Part shown: positions 25,858-34,689 of the stretch, piece after piece
How the letters are laid out: every line of letters begins with the position of its first letter
Numbering within the stretch: the stretch's first letter is position 1
Assembly: GCF_021502725.1 (NCBI RefSeq)
Contig: NZ_JAKFFS010000001.1
Coordinates: 1,736,001-1,800,000 of the forward strand
Reading direction: 5' to 3'
DNA length: 64,000 nt
Source of the DNA: Dyadobacter sp. CY345
Lineage (GTDB): Bacteria > Bacteroidota > Bacteroidia > Cytophagales > Spirosomataceae
Made by a program: the position numbers and the translations under genes
The notes under the pieces: model-generated
Databases searched by the model: none
What the model saw: the letters and a program-made list of their open reading frames with translations, nothing else
What the model was told of the DNA's origin: nothing

Positions 25858-26460
25858 ATGCACACAGAAACTGCCATCGTTATTCTTGCTGCCGGGCGAT
25901 CGTCAAGACTGGGCCAGCCAAAACAATTATTGCCATTCAAAGGGAAAAGTCTGCTTTTACACATAGTTCAAACGGCAAAAAAGGTTTCTGATAAAGTTTA
26001 CGTAATCCTCGGTGCGAATAGTACGCGAATTCAAACCGATATCAAAAGTTGTGGTGCCAAAATAGTATTTAATGAAGAATGGGAGGAAGGTATGGCATCT
26101 TCAATCCGGTGCGGCCTGGGTGTTTTAAAAAGCGATTTGCCGGAGTTGAAATCGGCCATTTTTATGGTATGCGATCAGCCATTTGTTACCAGTGATTTGC
26201 TCGAAAGTTTGATAAAGGAAAAAGATTTGTCAGGAAAGAGTATTATCGCCAGCTCCTATTCAGAAATCGTAGGAACTCCGGTTTTATTCGATGAAAGTAT
26301 TTTTTCTGAGATGATGGAACTCAAAGGAGATATCGGGGCCAGAAAAATCATTCTAAAAAGTAAAGATCGTCTGGCGACCGTTGATTTTCCTTTGGGTAAT
26401 GTAGACATGGATACCGCTGAAGATTACAAAAAGTTGCTGGCTCAGAAGGACTTGATGTAA
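25858..26460 (+). CDS. mocA: Molybdenum cofactor cytidylyltransferase (MocA-like)
   Basis: The 200-residue nucleotidyltransferase has the signature LAAGRSSRLGQPKQLLPF at 11-28, the metal-binding region MVCDQPFVTSDLL and the C-terminal NVDMDTAEDYKKL. MocA couples CTP to molybdopterin-Mo to make the molybdopterin cytosine dinucleotide form used by xanthine dehydrogenase family enzymes of the IorB type. Its place directly behind the hydroxylase pair supports MocA over related MobA or sugar nucleotidyltransferases. It is separated from them by a terminator, so it is probably transcribed on its own. Confidence 0.85.
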   Translation: MHTETAIVILAAGRSSRLGQPKQLLPFKGKSLLLHIVQTAKKVSDKVYVILGANSTRIQTDIKSCGAKIVFNEEWEEGMASSIRCGLGVLKSDLPELKSAIFMVCDQPFVTSDLLESLIKEKDLSGKSIIASSYSEIVGTPVLFDESIFSEMMELKGDIGARKIILKSKDRLATVDFPLGNVDMDTAEDYKKLLAQKDLM

Positions 26461-26476
26461 TTGAAATCAATTATCA

Positions 26477-26839
26477 TTACTCATGCAATACTGCTTTGAG
26501 CTTTTTGCTTTCCTCAGCATTAAAAGTAAAAGATCGCGATGAAATTTTGTCCCCAAAAACAGAATCTGCCAACATTAATTTGATAACAAGATTGTCGCTT
26601 TTCAGCCAGATTCCGCGATCTCCTGAATAATCACCCTTTCGGAGAATTTCCTCAAAGTCATAAAACGGTTCTTGGAACGCAACTGAAATGATTGGTGCTT
26701 CGTGATTGAAATCTATCTGGACAGTGACCGTTTTTATTTCGTCTAATAGATCATCTTTAAAATGGGTATTTTTCAATATCACATTCAGCGAATTCTCGGA
26801 CGGTATCAGCCGGGTATACTGGGAATAGTCCATGGACAT
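26477..26839 (-). CDS. Conserved-looking hypothetical protein (120 aa)
   Basis: I do not recognise this 120-residue soluble protein. It has no signal peptide or membrane segment and alternates hydrophobic and charged residues (FKDDLLDEIKTVTVQIDFNH, RSFTFNAEESKKLKAV), as in a folded alpha/beta domain. It converges on mocA with a 16-base gap and is divergent from a possible small gene at 26968. Codon composition and strand continuity favour a real gene. Nothing links it to the molybdenum locus other than position. Confidence 0.5.
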   Translation of the reverse strand: MSMDYSQYTRLIPSENSLNVILKNTHFKDDLLDEIKTVTVQIDFNHEAPIISVAFQEPFYDFEEILRKGDYSGDRGIWLKSDNLVIKLMLADSVFGDKISSRSFTFNAEESKKLKAVLHE

Positions 26840-26967
26840 TTGACATGTGGGATAAAAATTGGGGAGATAATACCAAGGAATGAATTGCCAATTTGGGATT
26901 TGTAACCGAGGTCAATTTAGGCACGGTTTTATTATTTTATGACCTATATCATCAAAAACCAAAAATC

Positions 26968-27150
26968 ATGAAATCATCAGCAGAACATATTCAGACAAAT
27001 AATTTCAACGCAAACGACGGGTTCGAACAATTCCAGGACAGCACGAATCCATTTATGCCGCAAGTGAAAATGGCAGAAGCAACAACTGCTAATAAACCTG
27101 GAAAACGTCGTCGGATTCTGAAACCTTTGTATAGTGTAAGGCTTAGCTAA
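26968..27150 (+). CDS. Possible small protein (60 aa) with basic C-terminus
   Basis: An ATG after the A-rich leader AAAAATC opens a 60-codon frame: a polar, asparagine- and glutamine-rich first half, then KPGKRRRILKPLYSVRLS at the end. It lacks a signal peptide and I recognise no family. The layout (acidic polar leader, basic and aromatic tail) could suit a small regulatory protein or a modified-peptide precursor, but no modifying enzyme is next to it. A bidirectional terminator follows. The longer frame from 26893 seems less likely. Confidence 0.4.
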   Translation: MKSSAEHIQTNNFNANDGFEQFQDSTNPFMPQVKMAEATTANKPGKRRRILKPLYSVRLS

Positions 27151-27223
27151 TATAGTCTGATTAAAGGCAGTTTTTTCGCGTATTTCGCTGTCTACCTATT
27201 CTCACACCTTAAAGGTTTTACTG

Positions 27224-27269
27224 AAAAGTACCCGCATCTCGATTTATTCGATGTTCGGATACTTTTTTA
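27224..27269. terminator. Bidirectional terminator before xdhC end
   Basis: AAAAGTACCCGCATCTCGA pairs with TCGATGTTCGGATACTTTT across a short loop with two or three mismatches, with an A run on one side and T run on the other. It can end both the small plus-strand gene and the xdhC operon. Confidence 0.7.
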
Positions 27270-27272
27270 TAT

Positions 27273-28496
27273 TTACATCGGTCCAATTCCACAAAAATTA
27301 GAACCTTCTTCCTCTGCCAGAACTTTGCTCGTGGACGTGGTTCGGACTGAAACAACCGGGTCTTTTTCGGGACGGCTGTGAATTACATCTTTCTTGTTGC
27401 GGAGTGATGTCCCTGGTTTTTTGTTCAAAACAGCCTTAATTTCCGCAAGGACCGATAATGCAATTTCTTCCGAAGTTTCAGCTCCGATATCCAGACCAAC
27501 CGGACCATAAATCCTTGATTTTTGTTCTTCGGTAAGCGTGATGCCCTCTTCACCTAATTCCAGAAACATTTTCTCCAATTTCTTTTTCGGTCCGAGGCTT
27601 CCGATATAGACAGGATGCTCGGTTGAAATAAATTCCCTCAACACACCTAGATCGTAATTATAATTATGCGTCATCAAAACGAAAACTGTTTGCGAATCAC
27701 ACTCGATTTGGGAAACTAAATCGGCAGATTTTGTAACCAGAATTCTGTCAGCCATAGGAAAACGTTCCGCCGTCGCCTGATTTGCCCGACCGTCTGCCAC
27801 AGTAATAGTCCAGCCCAAAAGCGATGCCATACCGGCCAACGGAATTGCGTCATTTCCAGCTCCGACGATCACCAGCGATACAGGAGGCTTCAGGAACTCT
27901 ATAAAAGCAGTCAGTTTTTTCTGATCGAAGGAATTTGTTTTAAAAACGGATTCCTGATTTATAAATACAGTTACGGCGTCTTTAAGAAATGTATCGACAT
28001 ACTTTGAAAATTCATCCGCTAAGAATATTGTCGATTCGTGATCAGCCAGTAATATGCCTGTTCCTGGTTGATTTGTCCGTTCGGTCATTGAGAATAAAGT
28101 AACCAGAACCGAGTTAATTCTTTCTTTTGTCGCTTTAATCAGAAGCGCAATCGGGTGATTTTCTTTTTCTGAATCAATAGGTTCAAATAAAATATGAACA
28201 ATGCCGTTACAGCCCAACTGAACGCCGAATTTTGCATCATCGTCGTCCATTGTGTCATAAGTCACCAACTTATTACTTTGCTGGGAAATGGCCAATAATG
28301 CTTTTCGCAAAGCATCTCCTTCCAGACAGCCGCCACTGATTGCACCAGTCAGCTGCCCGTCTTCGGTAACCAGCATCCGCGCTCCAGGCCTCCTATACGA
28401 GGAGCCTTCAACATGAACAACTGTTGCCAGTGCCATTCTTTTTCCCTCGCCAAGCGCCCGATGGTAGGCCTTTATGATATCTGTAATTTCTTTCAT
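27273..28496 (-). CDS. xdhC: XdhC family molybdenum cofactor insertion/sulfuration protein
   Basis: The 407-residue protein has the N-terminal XdhC/CoxI domain (KRMALATVVHVEGSSYRRPG, GAISGGCLEGDALR) and a C-terminal Rossmann domain (SLVIVGAGNDAIPLAGMASLLG, then GPVGLDIGAETSEEIALSVLAEI). XdhC binds the molybdenum cofactor, promotes exchange of its oxo ligand for sulfur by a cysteine desulfurase, and hands it to the apo-enzyme. Here it follows a desulfurase gene with no gap (29672 to 28497, then 28496), which fits that partnership. Its client is probably the IorAB-like hydroxylase on the opposite strand. Confidence 0.9.
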   Translation of the reverse strand: MKEITDIIKAYHRALGEGKRMALATVVHVEGSSYRRPGARMLVTEDGQLTGAISGGCLEGDALRKALLAISQQSNKLVTYDTMDDDDAKFGVQLGCNGIVHILFEPIDSEKENHPIALLIKATKERINSVLVTLFSMTERTNQPGTGILLADHESTIFLADEFSKYVDTFLKDAVTVFINQESVFKTNSFDQKKLTAFIEFLKPPVSLVIVGAGNDAIPLAGMASLLGWTITVADGRANQATAERFPMADRILVTKSADLVSQIECDSQTVFVLMTHNYNYDLGVLREFISTEHPVYIGSLGPKKKLEKMFLELGEEGITLTEEQKSRIYGPVGLDIGAETSEEIALSVLAEIKAVLNKKPGTSLRNKKDVIHSRPEKDPVVSVRTTSTSKVLAEEEGSNFCGIGPM

Positions 28497-29672
28497 CTAT
28501 ATATTGACAGCAGAAAGCTTCAAATTATTCCGGTGTTTTTCGACAATTTCTGCAAAGGCTTTACAACTATATTCAATTTCCGAAAGCGTTGTGAATCTTC
28601 CTAGACTGAACCGGAAAGAACTTAAGGCAAGCTCGTCCGGAACATTCATCGCCATTAAAACATGACTTGGTTTTGAAGTGACAGACGAACAAGCAGAACC
28701 TCTCGATAAGGCAATTTCATTACATATTTCCAAAAGCAAATTATCACCGTTTATACCATCAAAAGACATATTTGTGATATTTGGTAACCGATTTTCTGTG
28801 GTTCCATTAACTCTTGCCCCATCTATCGCCAACAACTTTTGTTCCAACAAATCTCGAAGTTGTGTTACAATTTCACTCTCATTATTAAGATTTGCCATGC
28901 ATAAGGCGCAAGCCTTTCCGAAACCGACAATACCAGGAACGTTCTGCGTTCCGCTCCGCATATTTTTCTCATGACCACCTCCATGAATCTGTGGAAAAAT
29001 GGTGACTTTTGGATTTTTCCTACGGACATATAACGCGCCGACACCTTTGGGGCCGTATAATTTATGGCCGCTCATTGAAAGTAGGTCAATGCCATCGTCT
29101 TGGACGTTTACAAGGATTTTTCCTACTGCCTGGGTGGCATCGGTAAAGAAAAGAACACCATGCTTTTTAGCTATTGCGCTAATTTTCTCGATGGGTTGAA
29201 GGACGCCCGTTTCATTATTAGCATATAAAATCGAAATAAGAATGGTATCATCTGTTATCGCATTTTCCAGATTTTGCAGGTTGATCAAACCAGTTTCATC
29301 AACGGGAAGATAAGTGACCTTGCCACCATTTCTTTCAATCCATTCGCAGGAATCAAGAACAGCGCGATGTTCCGTGACGCAGGTAATTATATGATTTCCT
29401 TTACCAAAGTGACTTTCAAATGTTCCCTTAGTGGCAAGATTTATAGCCTCAGTAGCGCCGGACGTAAAAACAATTTCGGTTGGATGTGCGCCGATAAGAT
29501 CTGCTACCTGCTCGCGTGCGATGTCAACAGCCTCTTCCGCAGCCCAGCCGTATACATGCGAACGGCTGGACGCATTACCGAAATTTTCCAGAAAGTAAGG
29601 GAGCATAGCTTCCAGAACTTTTGGATCCATAGGCGTCGTCGCGCTATTATCCAGGTATACGGGTAGTTTCAA
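28497..29672 (-). CDS. Cysteine desulfurase (NifS/IscS-like), probably for molybdenum cofactor sulfuration
   Basis: The 391-residue PLP enzyme has YLDNSATTPMDPKVLEAMLP at the N-terminus, TSGATEAINLA, the PLP lysine in SMSGHKLYGPKG and the active cysteine in SRGSACSSVTSKPSH. It removes sulfur from cysteine as a protein-bound persulfide. The stop codon abuts the xdhC start with no spacer, so the two are one operon and the likely product is a sulfurated molybdenum cofactor rather than general Fe-S supply. No iscU or sufE neighbour is present. Confidence 0.85.
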   Translation of the reverse strand: MKLPVYLDNSATTPMDPKVLEAMLPYFLENFGNASSRSHVYGWAAEEAVDIAREQVADLIGAHPTEIVFTSGATEAINLATKGTFESHFGKGNHIITCVTEHRAVLDSCEWIERNGGKVTYLPVDETGLINLQNLENAITDDTILISILYANNETGVLQPIEKISAIAKKHGVLFFTDATQAVGKILVNVQDDGIDLLSMSGHKLYGPKGVGALYVRRKNPKVTIFPQIHGGGHEKNMRSGTQNVPGIVGFGKACALCMANLNNESEIVTQLRDLLEQKLLAIDGARVNGTTENRLPNITNMSFDGINGDNLLLEICNEIALSRGSACSSVTSKPSHVLMAMNVPDELALSSFRFSLGRFTTLSEIEYSCKAFAEIVEKHRNNLKLSAVNI

Positions 29673-29856
29673 AATTTAGATATTAACTTTTTAATTGTAA
29701 CGAATCAATCAAAAACTTCATTCCTGAATTTTAGATAATCCTGAAAAACAGTTTGAATATTTAATCAAACGTGTTCCTAAGCTGTTGATCCGGGACGCTT
29801 TTCCAGGTGACAATATTTTGTTTACTTTTATTGGTAAACTTAGAAAATACAAAATA

Positions 29857-30834
29857 ATGAAAAAGAAATTTATATTCCTGGGTTTAGTAATCAGCTTGTG
29901 CAGTGCCGTTTTCAAAGTTGCGGAATTTCCGGAAGCAGATATAACCAATGGTATCATTAAGGCTAAATTATATTTGCCCGACGTAACCAATGGCTATTAT
30001 CAGGGAACACGATTTGACTGGGGCGGCGTGATTCCAAGTCTGGAATATAAAGGACATACTTACTTCGGAAAATGGTTTGATAACTATGATCCAAAAATCC
30101 ACGACGCGATCTGTGGCCCTGTTGAGGAATTTACGCCGCTGGACTATATGGACGCAAAACCCGGATCAGAATTTGTCAAAATAGGTGTGGGGATTTTGAA
30201 AAAAGCGGACGAAGAACCGTATTCATTTTCGCGGAATTACGAAATTGTTGATAACGGCAAATGGACAGTGAAAAGAAGAAATGATGTGGTCGAATTTAAG
30301 CAGGAATTGGCGGACAAATCCGGTTATGCTTATATATACCTTAAAACGGTCAGGCTGACGAAGGGAAAACCGGAACTTGTATTAGAACATATTCTGAAAA
30401 ATGTTGGTAAAAAAGCAATTTCTACGAGTGTCTACAATCACAATTTTTTCATGATCGATGGCGAACCAACTGGTCCGGGAATTAAAACGACATTCACGTT
30501 TGATGCCTCGGCTGAGGGCAAAGGATTTGGTACAATTGTCAATATCGATAACAGATCACTACGTTATACCCGGACCCTGGAAAAAAAAGAAAACGTTTTT
30601 ACGGCAGGAATTCAGGGACTAACCCAATCACCAAAAGATTACGATTTAAAAATTGAAAATATCAAAACGGGAGCCGGCGTTAGAATTACAAGTGATCAGC
30701 CGATTGAAAAACTTGTATATTGGGCTTGTTCAACAACCGCTTGCCCGGAACCTTATATCAAATTGAACGTTGACCCAGGGAAAGAAGTCAGGTGGACAAT
30801 CAATTATGAATTTTTTGAAAAAGTGAAAAAATGA
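29857..30834 (+). CDS. Secreted galactose-mutarotase-fold protein
   Basis: I start at the ATG giving MKKKFIFLGLVISLCS, a signal peptide; an upstream in-frame ATG at 29785 would hide it. The roughly 325-residue protein is beta-rich with stretches such as NGYYQGTRFDWGGVIPSLEYKG, RNYEIVDNGKWTVKRRNDVV and LVLEHILKNVGKKAISTSVYNHNFFMIDG, which resemble the galactose mutarotase superfamily; H and D/E candidates are visible, but the catalytic set was not confirmed. It lies 82 bases ahead of a KDPG aldolase gene in the same direction, so a sugar-related role is plausible. Confidence 0.6.
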   Translation: MKKKFIFLGLVISLCSAVFKVAEFPEADITNGIIKAKLYLPDVTNGYYQGTRFDWGGVIPSLEYKGHTYFGKWFDNYDPKIHDAICGPVEEFTPLDYMDAKPGSEFVKIGVGILKKADEEPYSFSRNYEIVDNGKWTVKRRNDVVEFKQELADKSGYAYIYLKTVRLTKGKPELVLEHILKNVGKKAISTSVYNHNFFMIDGEPTGPGIKTTFTFDASAEGKGFGTIVNIDNRSLRYTRTLEKKENVFTAGIQGLTQSPKDYDLKIENIKTGAGVRITSDQPIEKLVYWACSTTACPEPYIKLNVDPGKEVRWTINYEFFEKVKK

Positions 30835-30916
30835 GCCGTTTTTTTTGAGTTTCATTTCACACAACACACAAAACTCTTGATATCAACATTATTCATTTAA
30901 AAATACAAATGAAGTT

Positions 30917-31567
30917 ATGAGTCAAAATTCATTCTCGCAGGGATTATTTCAAAAAGCGCCAATCGTTGGTATCATCAGAAACCTCTCTCTGGAAGATTTA
31001 AAACAGATATTGCCCATCTACCGGGAGGCTGGTTTAACGACGATTGAAATTACAATGAATACGCCCGGCGCAGCTGATATGATTAAATATGCGCTGGAAA
31101 ATGACAGTGAGGGCTTGAATATTGGCGCAGGAACAGTTTGCACGAAAGAAGATCTGAACGATGCACTGGATGCAGGTGCTCAATTTATTGTGACGCCTGT
31201 GATCAGTAAAAAGATAATCAAACGTTGCGTGAAAGAAGGAGTTCCTGTTTTTCCGGGTGGTTTTACGCCCACGGAGTTGTACAATGCCTGGACGTATGGC
31301 GCCACGATGGTTAAAATCTATCCCGCCACTTCGCTCGGTCCGGACTATATCAAAGATTTGAAAGCACCGTTAAATCAATTAAAAGTACTTCCGACGGGCG
31401 GTATTAATCTTGAAAATATGGATCAGTTTCTGAAAGCAGGAGCCGACGGCCTGGGAATTGGAAGCCAGCTTTTTGATAAGAAAATGATACAGGAAAAAGA
31501 TTGGGCAGCGTTAAAAGCTTACTTTGAAAAGTTTGTTGAAAAACTCAAATTTTTTACAAAGGCCTGA
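30917..31567 (+). CDS. eda: Bifunctional 4-hydroxy-2-oxoglutarate / KDPG aldolase
   Basis: The 216-residue class I aldolase shows IVGIIRNLSLEDLKQ, the catalytic Glu44 in TTIEITMNTPGA, GAGTVCTKEDL, FPGGFTPTEL and the Schiff-base Lys133 in TMVKIYPATSLGP. It cleaves 2-keto-3-deoxy-6-phosphogluconate into pyruvate and glyceraldehyde 3-phosphate, at the end of the Entner-Doudoroff and uronate routes. KDG kinase is not adjacent. The preceding gene is a mutarotase-like secreted protein. The downstream gene converges on it without a visible strong terminator. Confidence 0.9.
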   Translation: MSQNSFSQGLFQKAPIVGIIRNLSLEDLKQILPIYREAGLTTIEITMNTPGAADMIKYALENDSEGLNIGAGTVCTKEDLNDALDAGAQFIVTPVISKKIIKRCVKEGVPVFPGGFTPTELYNAWTYGATMVKIYPATSLGPDYIKDLKAPLNQLKVLPTGGINLENMDQFLKAGADGLGIGSQLFDKKMIQEKDWAALKAYFEKFVEKLKFFTKA

Positions 31568-31614
31568 GTTATTTGCTTGCTGAAAGTTTTTATTTATCCA
31601 ACTTTATATCGATG

Positions 31615-32574
31615 TTATCGCGCGTTGGCAGTTCTTATAGCCTTCGCTTCTTTTCGGTATTTATCAAGATTTATCAAAACGACGCTTCCTAAAATTACAA
31701 CAAGACCGATGACCTGAATAGAGGATATTGTTTCCTTGGCAAAAAATACACCAAGTAAAACCGCGATTACAGGATTTACATAAGCATAAGTACTCACTTT
31801 CGTGGACGGCTGAACTTTAAGCAACCACACATATGCGCTGTATGCCGCAATTGATCCGAAAAATATCAGGTAAACGATTGAAAGCCAGGCGCTGGTTGGT
31901 ATGTTAGACCAGTCAATTAACGTAAACTCTCCCTGAATCAGGCTACCAGGAATAAATGCAACGCCGGCAATAAGCATTTGCCAGGAGGTGTTTACCATCG
32001 AAGAACCGCCTGTTGTATTGTATTTTGAATAAAGTGAACCGCCTGCCCAGGAAATTGTCCCGATTACGAGCATGGACAAACCGATCAACTCGGAACCGTT
32101 TTGAATGGACGAAAATGCGGCAATAAGGTGTTCGCTGAATAACAGAATGACCCCTGCGAAACCAATCAAAAGCCCGATAATCGTAGATCGGTTGTTCAGA
32201 TTTTCCTTCCATTTTGGCTTGTCCAGCAAGATAAACCAGATAGGGGAGGAAGAGATCATGATCGCGACCATCGCACTTGGAAGCGTTTGTTCTACCCAAA
32301 TAACCACTCCGTTTCCGACAAAAAGTAAAAGTAAACCAGTGACTGCCGCCGTCTTGATACTTGGGAAATCGAATATTTTTTCACCTTTAATTACGCACCA
32401 GCCCATCATTAGCAAACCTGCGGCAATAAACCTGAGAACACCAATCATAAACGGAGGGAATCCGGTAAGTGCTTTTTGAATAAAAAAGTAAGTGGATCCC
32501 CAGACGATATAAACCGTTGCGAAAGCCAGTACCACCATGGCTGTCGAGGCACTTTTGTTTGGGTTAGATTCCAT
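31615..32574 (-). CDS. EamA family drug/metabolite exporter
   Basis: The 319-residue protein has ten predicted membrane helices in two EamA repeats, beginning AFATVYIVWGSTYFFIQKAL and with the second repeat near LSMLVIGTISWAGGSLYSKY. EamA proteins export amino acids or other metabolites. It starts 5 bases after the end of an Lrp/AsnC gene, so the two form an operon, and an amino acid or related compound exported under Lrp control is the likely substrate. Confidence 0.85.
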   Translation of the reverse strand: MESNPNKSASTAMVVLAFATVYIVWGSTYFFIQKALTGFPPFMIGVLRFIAAGLLMMGWCVIKGEKIFDFPSIKTAAVTGLLLLFVGNGVVIWVEQTLPSAMVAIMISSSPIWFILLDKPKWKENLNNRSTIIGLLIGFAGVILLFSEHLIAAFSSIQNGSELIGLSMLVIGTISWAGGSLYSKYNTTGGSSMVNTSWQMLIAGVAFIPGSLIQGEFTLIDWSNIPTSAWLSIVYLIFFGSIAAYSAYVWLLKVQPSTKVSTYAYVNPVIAVLLGVFFAKETISSIQVIGLVVILGSVVLINLDKYRKEAKAIRTANAR

Positions 32575-32579
32575 GATTG

Positions 32580-33056
32580 TTATTTTTCAGGTATTACCAA
32601 TTGTTGTTGCTCTTTCACAGTTTCCAACACAATGGTTGTTCTGGTAGACAGGATATTAGGGATTTTACTGAATGAATTTCGCATCAAATCCATCAGCGTT
32701 GAAGAATCTGCCGTCCGCACTTTTATCAGATAACAATCCTCTCCGGCGATATGATGGACTTCCTGCACTTCCGGAATTTTTGCCAATTCCACCGCAGCAT
32801 TATTGCTTCCAAGTCCATCTGCTGCTTTCATTGAAATAAAAGCCAATAGTTTTTGCTGCAATGCGACAGGATTTAGCCGCGTCGTGTATTGCAGGATCAC
32901 GCTTTTCTGTTCCAATTTTTTTACCCGCTCCAAAACTGCCGAGGGAGCCATTTCCAGTTCACGTGCCAAATCAGCATTGGAAATGCGTGCGTTTTCTTGC
33001 ATCAGCCGCAGGATGCTTAAATCCACTTTGTCTAATATAATTTCTGATCCGTTCAT
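32580..33056 (-). CDS. Lrp/AsnC family transcriptional regulator
   Basis: The 158-residue protein has the N-terminal helix-turn-helix (LSILRLMQENARISNADLAR, ELEMAPSAVLERVKKLEQK) and the C-terminal RAM ligand-binding domain (VQEVHHIAGEDCYLIKVRTA). It probably senses an amino acid and controls the EamA exporter gene downstream and itself. A perfect 9+9 inverted repeat centred 41 bases upstream of its start (33088-33107) is the candidate operator. Confidence 0.85.
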   Translation of the reverse strand: MNGSEIILDKVDLSILRLMQENARISNADLARELEMAPSAVLERVKKLEQKSVILQYTTRLNPVALQQKLLAFISMKAADGLGSNNAAVELAKIPEVQEVHHIAGEDCYLIKVRTADSSTLMDLMRNSFSKIPNILSTRTTIVLETVKEQQQLVIPEK

Positions 33057-33087
33057 CGTTCTGTAAAACTATTTAAATTCAGAATTA

Positions 33088-33107
33088 TATTCAATATTTA
33101 TTGAATA
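33088..33107 (-). promoter_or_regulatory. Candidate Lrp operator
   Basis: TATTCAATATTTATTGAATA is a 9+9 perfect inverted repeat with a 2-base centre, sitting upstream of the Lrp/AsnC gene. AT-rich palindromes of this kind are typical autoregulatory Lrp/AsnC sites. Confidence 0.5.
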
Positions 33108-33227
33108 ATTATTTATGATGTTCGATTAATCGGTCGTTCTTGTGTATGTTTTAATTATCGAAACTCTGGAATTTTCTTGGAGTAACCATCGTTTGTATTG
33201 TAGTTTCTCAATGATTTTAATTACAAG

Positions 33228-34427
33228 TTGCCCATCAATCTCATGGCCGGTATTTTTAATGAAGAAGTGAAAATAGATAGTAAAGTTTCTGGATCGACGA
33301 CATATCAAGCTGCACAGGCGGTGGCAAAGACGGTTGAGGAGCATTTTCTTTACCATCACGAATCAGCAAAACAACACAGTATAGATGATTTTGCACCCAG
33401 GCCGAGCGCAGAAGTGATTGAGGCAATTATTGATACCACTTTCTGGGCAAGTCTTCGCAGGGAAGAAGGGCATTCTCCCTCAGTTTCCCTGGCTTTTCTT
33501 CCTCCGGAACGATCGGGACAACCTTTGATTTTCGAACAACGACTTAATTTTTCGCCCGCAATCCTGACCAAACTCGCGCCGGCGGTAGAGCGTTCGGGCA
33601 TACATTTGGGTATCTGGATTGAAAATGGTGAGCTTTATATCTGGGGAACTACACGTATTATTCCCAATTTATGTTTCGTACTTGAAGTAATCGAGCCGGG
33701 CATGCTGGTAATCAAACACCGCCGTATCGATGGTTTTGGTAAGTTTGTGAATGTGGCAGTTCTTAAAGGCGACCAGATAAAAATTGTGGATGATATAAGC
33801 GGAAAAATTCCTGATTGTCCGAATCTGGTAACTTCGCTGATTGGGTTTAATTCTTCTTCGCTCTGGAATGATTCACTGAATGTGATGGTGCAACTGGCCG
33901 TTTCCATGCGCGATCACAAACGCGGCGGAACTTTGCTGGTTGTTCCGTCCGGGAAAGAAACCTGGCGCGACTCGATTATCCATCCGATATCCTATTCCGT
34001 AACGCCAACTTTTACGGAGCTCGCCGATCTTTATAAACAACATGAAACGGAATCGGAACATCCGGTTTGGTTGAACAAAATTACCAGCGCGGTAAATCAC
34101 ATTGCCGGCTTAACAGCTGTCGACGGTGCAACGATTATCAATGATCGCTTTGAATTACTTGCCTTTGGTGTAAAAATCGGTCGCTCTGCATTTTCGTCAC
34201 GGGTTGATAAGATTATGGTTACAGAACCTATTGTAGGAAACGTAGCGTCTGTGGTTCACCCGGTTCAAAATGGCGGAACACGGCATTTGTCTGCTGCGCA
34301 ATTTGTTTATGATCAACGCGATAGCCTTTCCTTGGTTGCTTCCCAGGATGGTCGTTTTACGATTTTTTCTTGGTCGCCATGTGATAATATTGTTCAGTCG
34401 CACCGGGTTGATACGTTGTTGTTTTGA
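33228..34427 (+). CDS. DACNV-type protein with DisA-like (diadenylate cyclase-like) C-terminal domain
   Basis: The 399-residue soluble protein fits the putative sensor-domain DACNV family. Its C-terminal third resembles the DisA N-terminal fold: TAVDGATIINDRFELLAFGV with the DGA motif at 299-301, and GGTRHLSAAQFVYDQRDSLS with Arg352-His353, where true diadenylate cyclases have RHR. The third motif residue is Leu here. The N-terminal part (1-280) holds an unrecognised domain (HLGIWIENGELYIWGTTRII). It may bind or make a cyclic dinucleotide, or be a catalytically dead sensor; sequence alone does not decide. The start could be the ATG at 33243. Confidence 0.7.
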   Translation: MPINLMAGIFNEEVKIDSKVSGSTTYQAAQAVAKTVEEHFLYHHESAKQHSIDDFAPRPSAEVIEAIIDTTFWASLRREEGHSPSVSLAFLPPERSGQPLIFEQRLNFSPAILTKLAPAVERSGIHLGIWIENGELYIWGTTRIIPNLCFVLEVIEPGMLVIKHRRIDGFGKFVNVAVLKGDQIKIVDDISGKIPDCPNLVTSLIGFNSSSLWNDSLNVMVQLAVSMRDHKRGGTLLVVPSGKETWRDSIIHPISYSVTPTFTELADLYKQHETESEHPVWLNKITSAVNHIAGLTAVDGATIINDRFELLAFGVKIGRSAFSSRVDKIMVTEPIVGNVASVVHPVQNGGTRHLSAAQFVYDQRDSLSLVASQDGRFTIFSWSPCDNIVQSHRVDTLLF

Positions 34428-34461
34428 TACACTTCGACAAGTTTTCGTGACCCGGTTTCTT

Positions 34462-34495
34462 ACCCGTCGGACGGTGAAAAAACCGTCCGACGGGT
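34462..34495. terminator. Perfect GC-rich hairpin after DACNV gene
   Basis: ACCCGTCGGACGGT (34462-34475) pairs perfectly with 34482-34495 around loop GAAAAA. It lies 34 bases after the stop codon. No T run follows, so it may stabilise the mRNA end or act with a factor rather than as a classical intrinsic terminator. A weaker stem with six Ts lies at 34586-34606. Confidence 0.55.
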
Positions 34496-34689
34496 GGCTC
34501 GAAAATCACTATTTCTTATTTATAGTTTTGGACTTATTTTAAAGTCCTCAATCTCTTTCGATTGAACTGTTCGTATAGCTGCTTCCGTGTTGGCTACACG
34601 TTTTTTCTTTGAATATTATTTTATTCAAAATATTTAAAGAATTTTAAAGTAATCTTGAAAATCATCCGTCTTCCTGAAAAAATTGGGAA

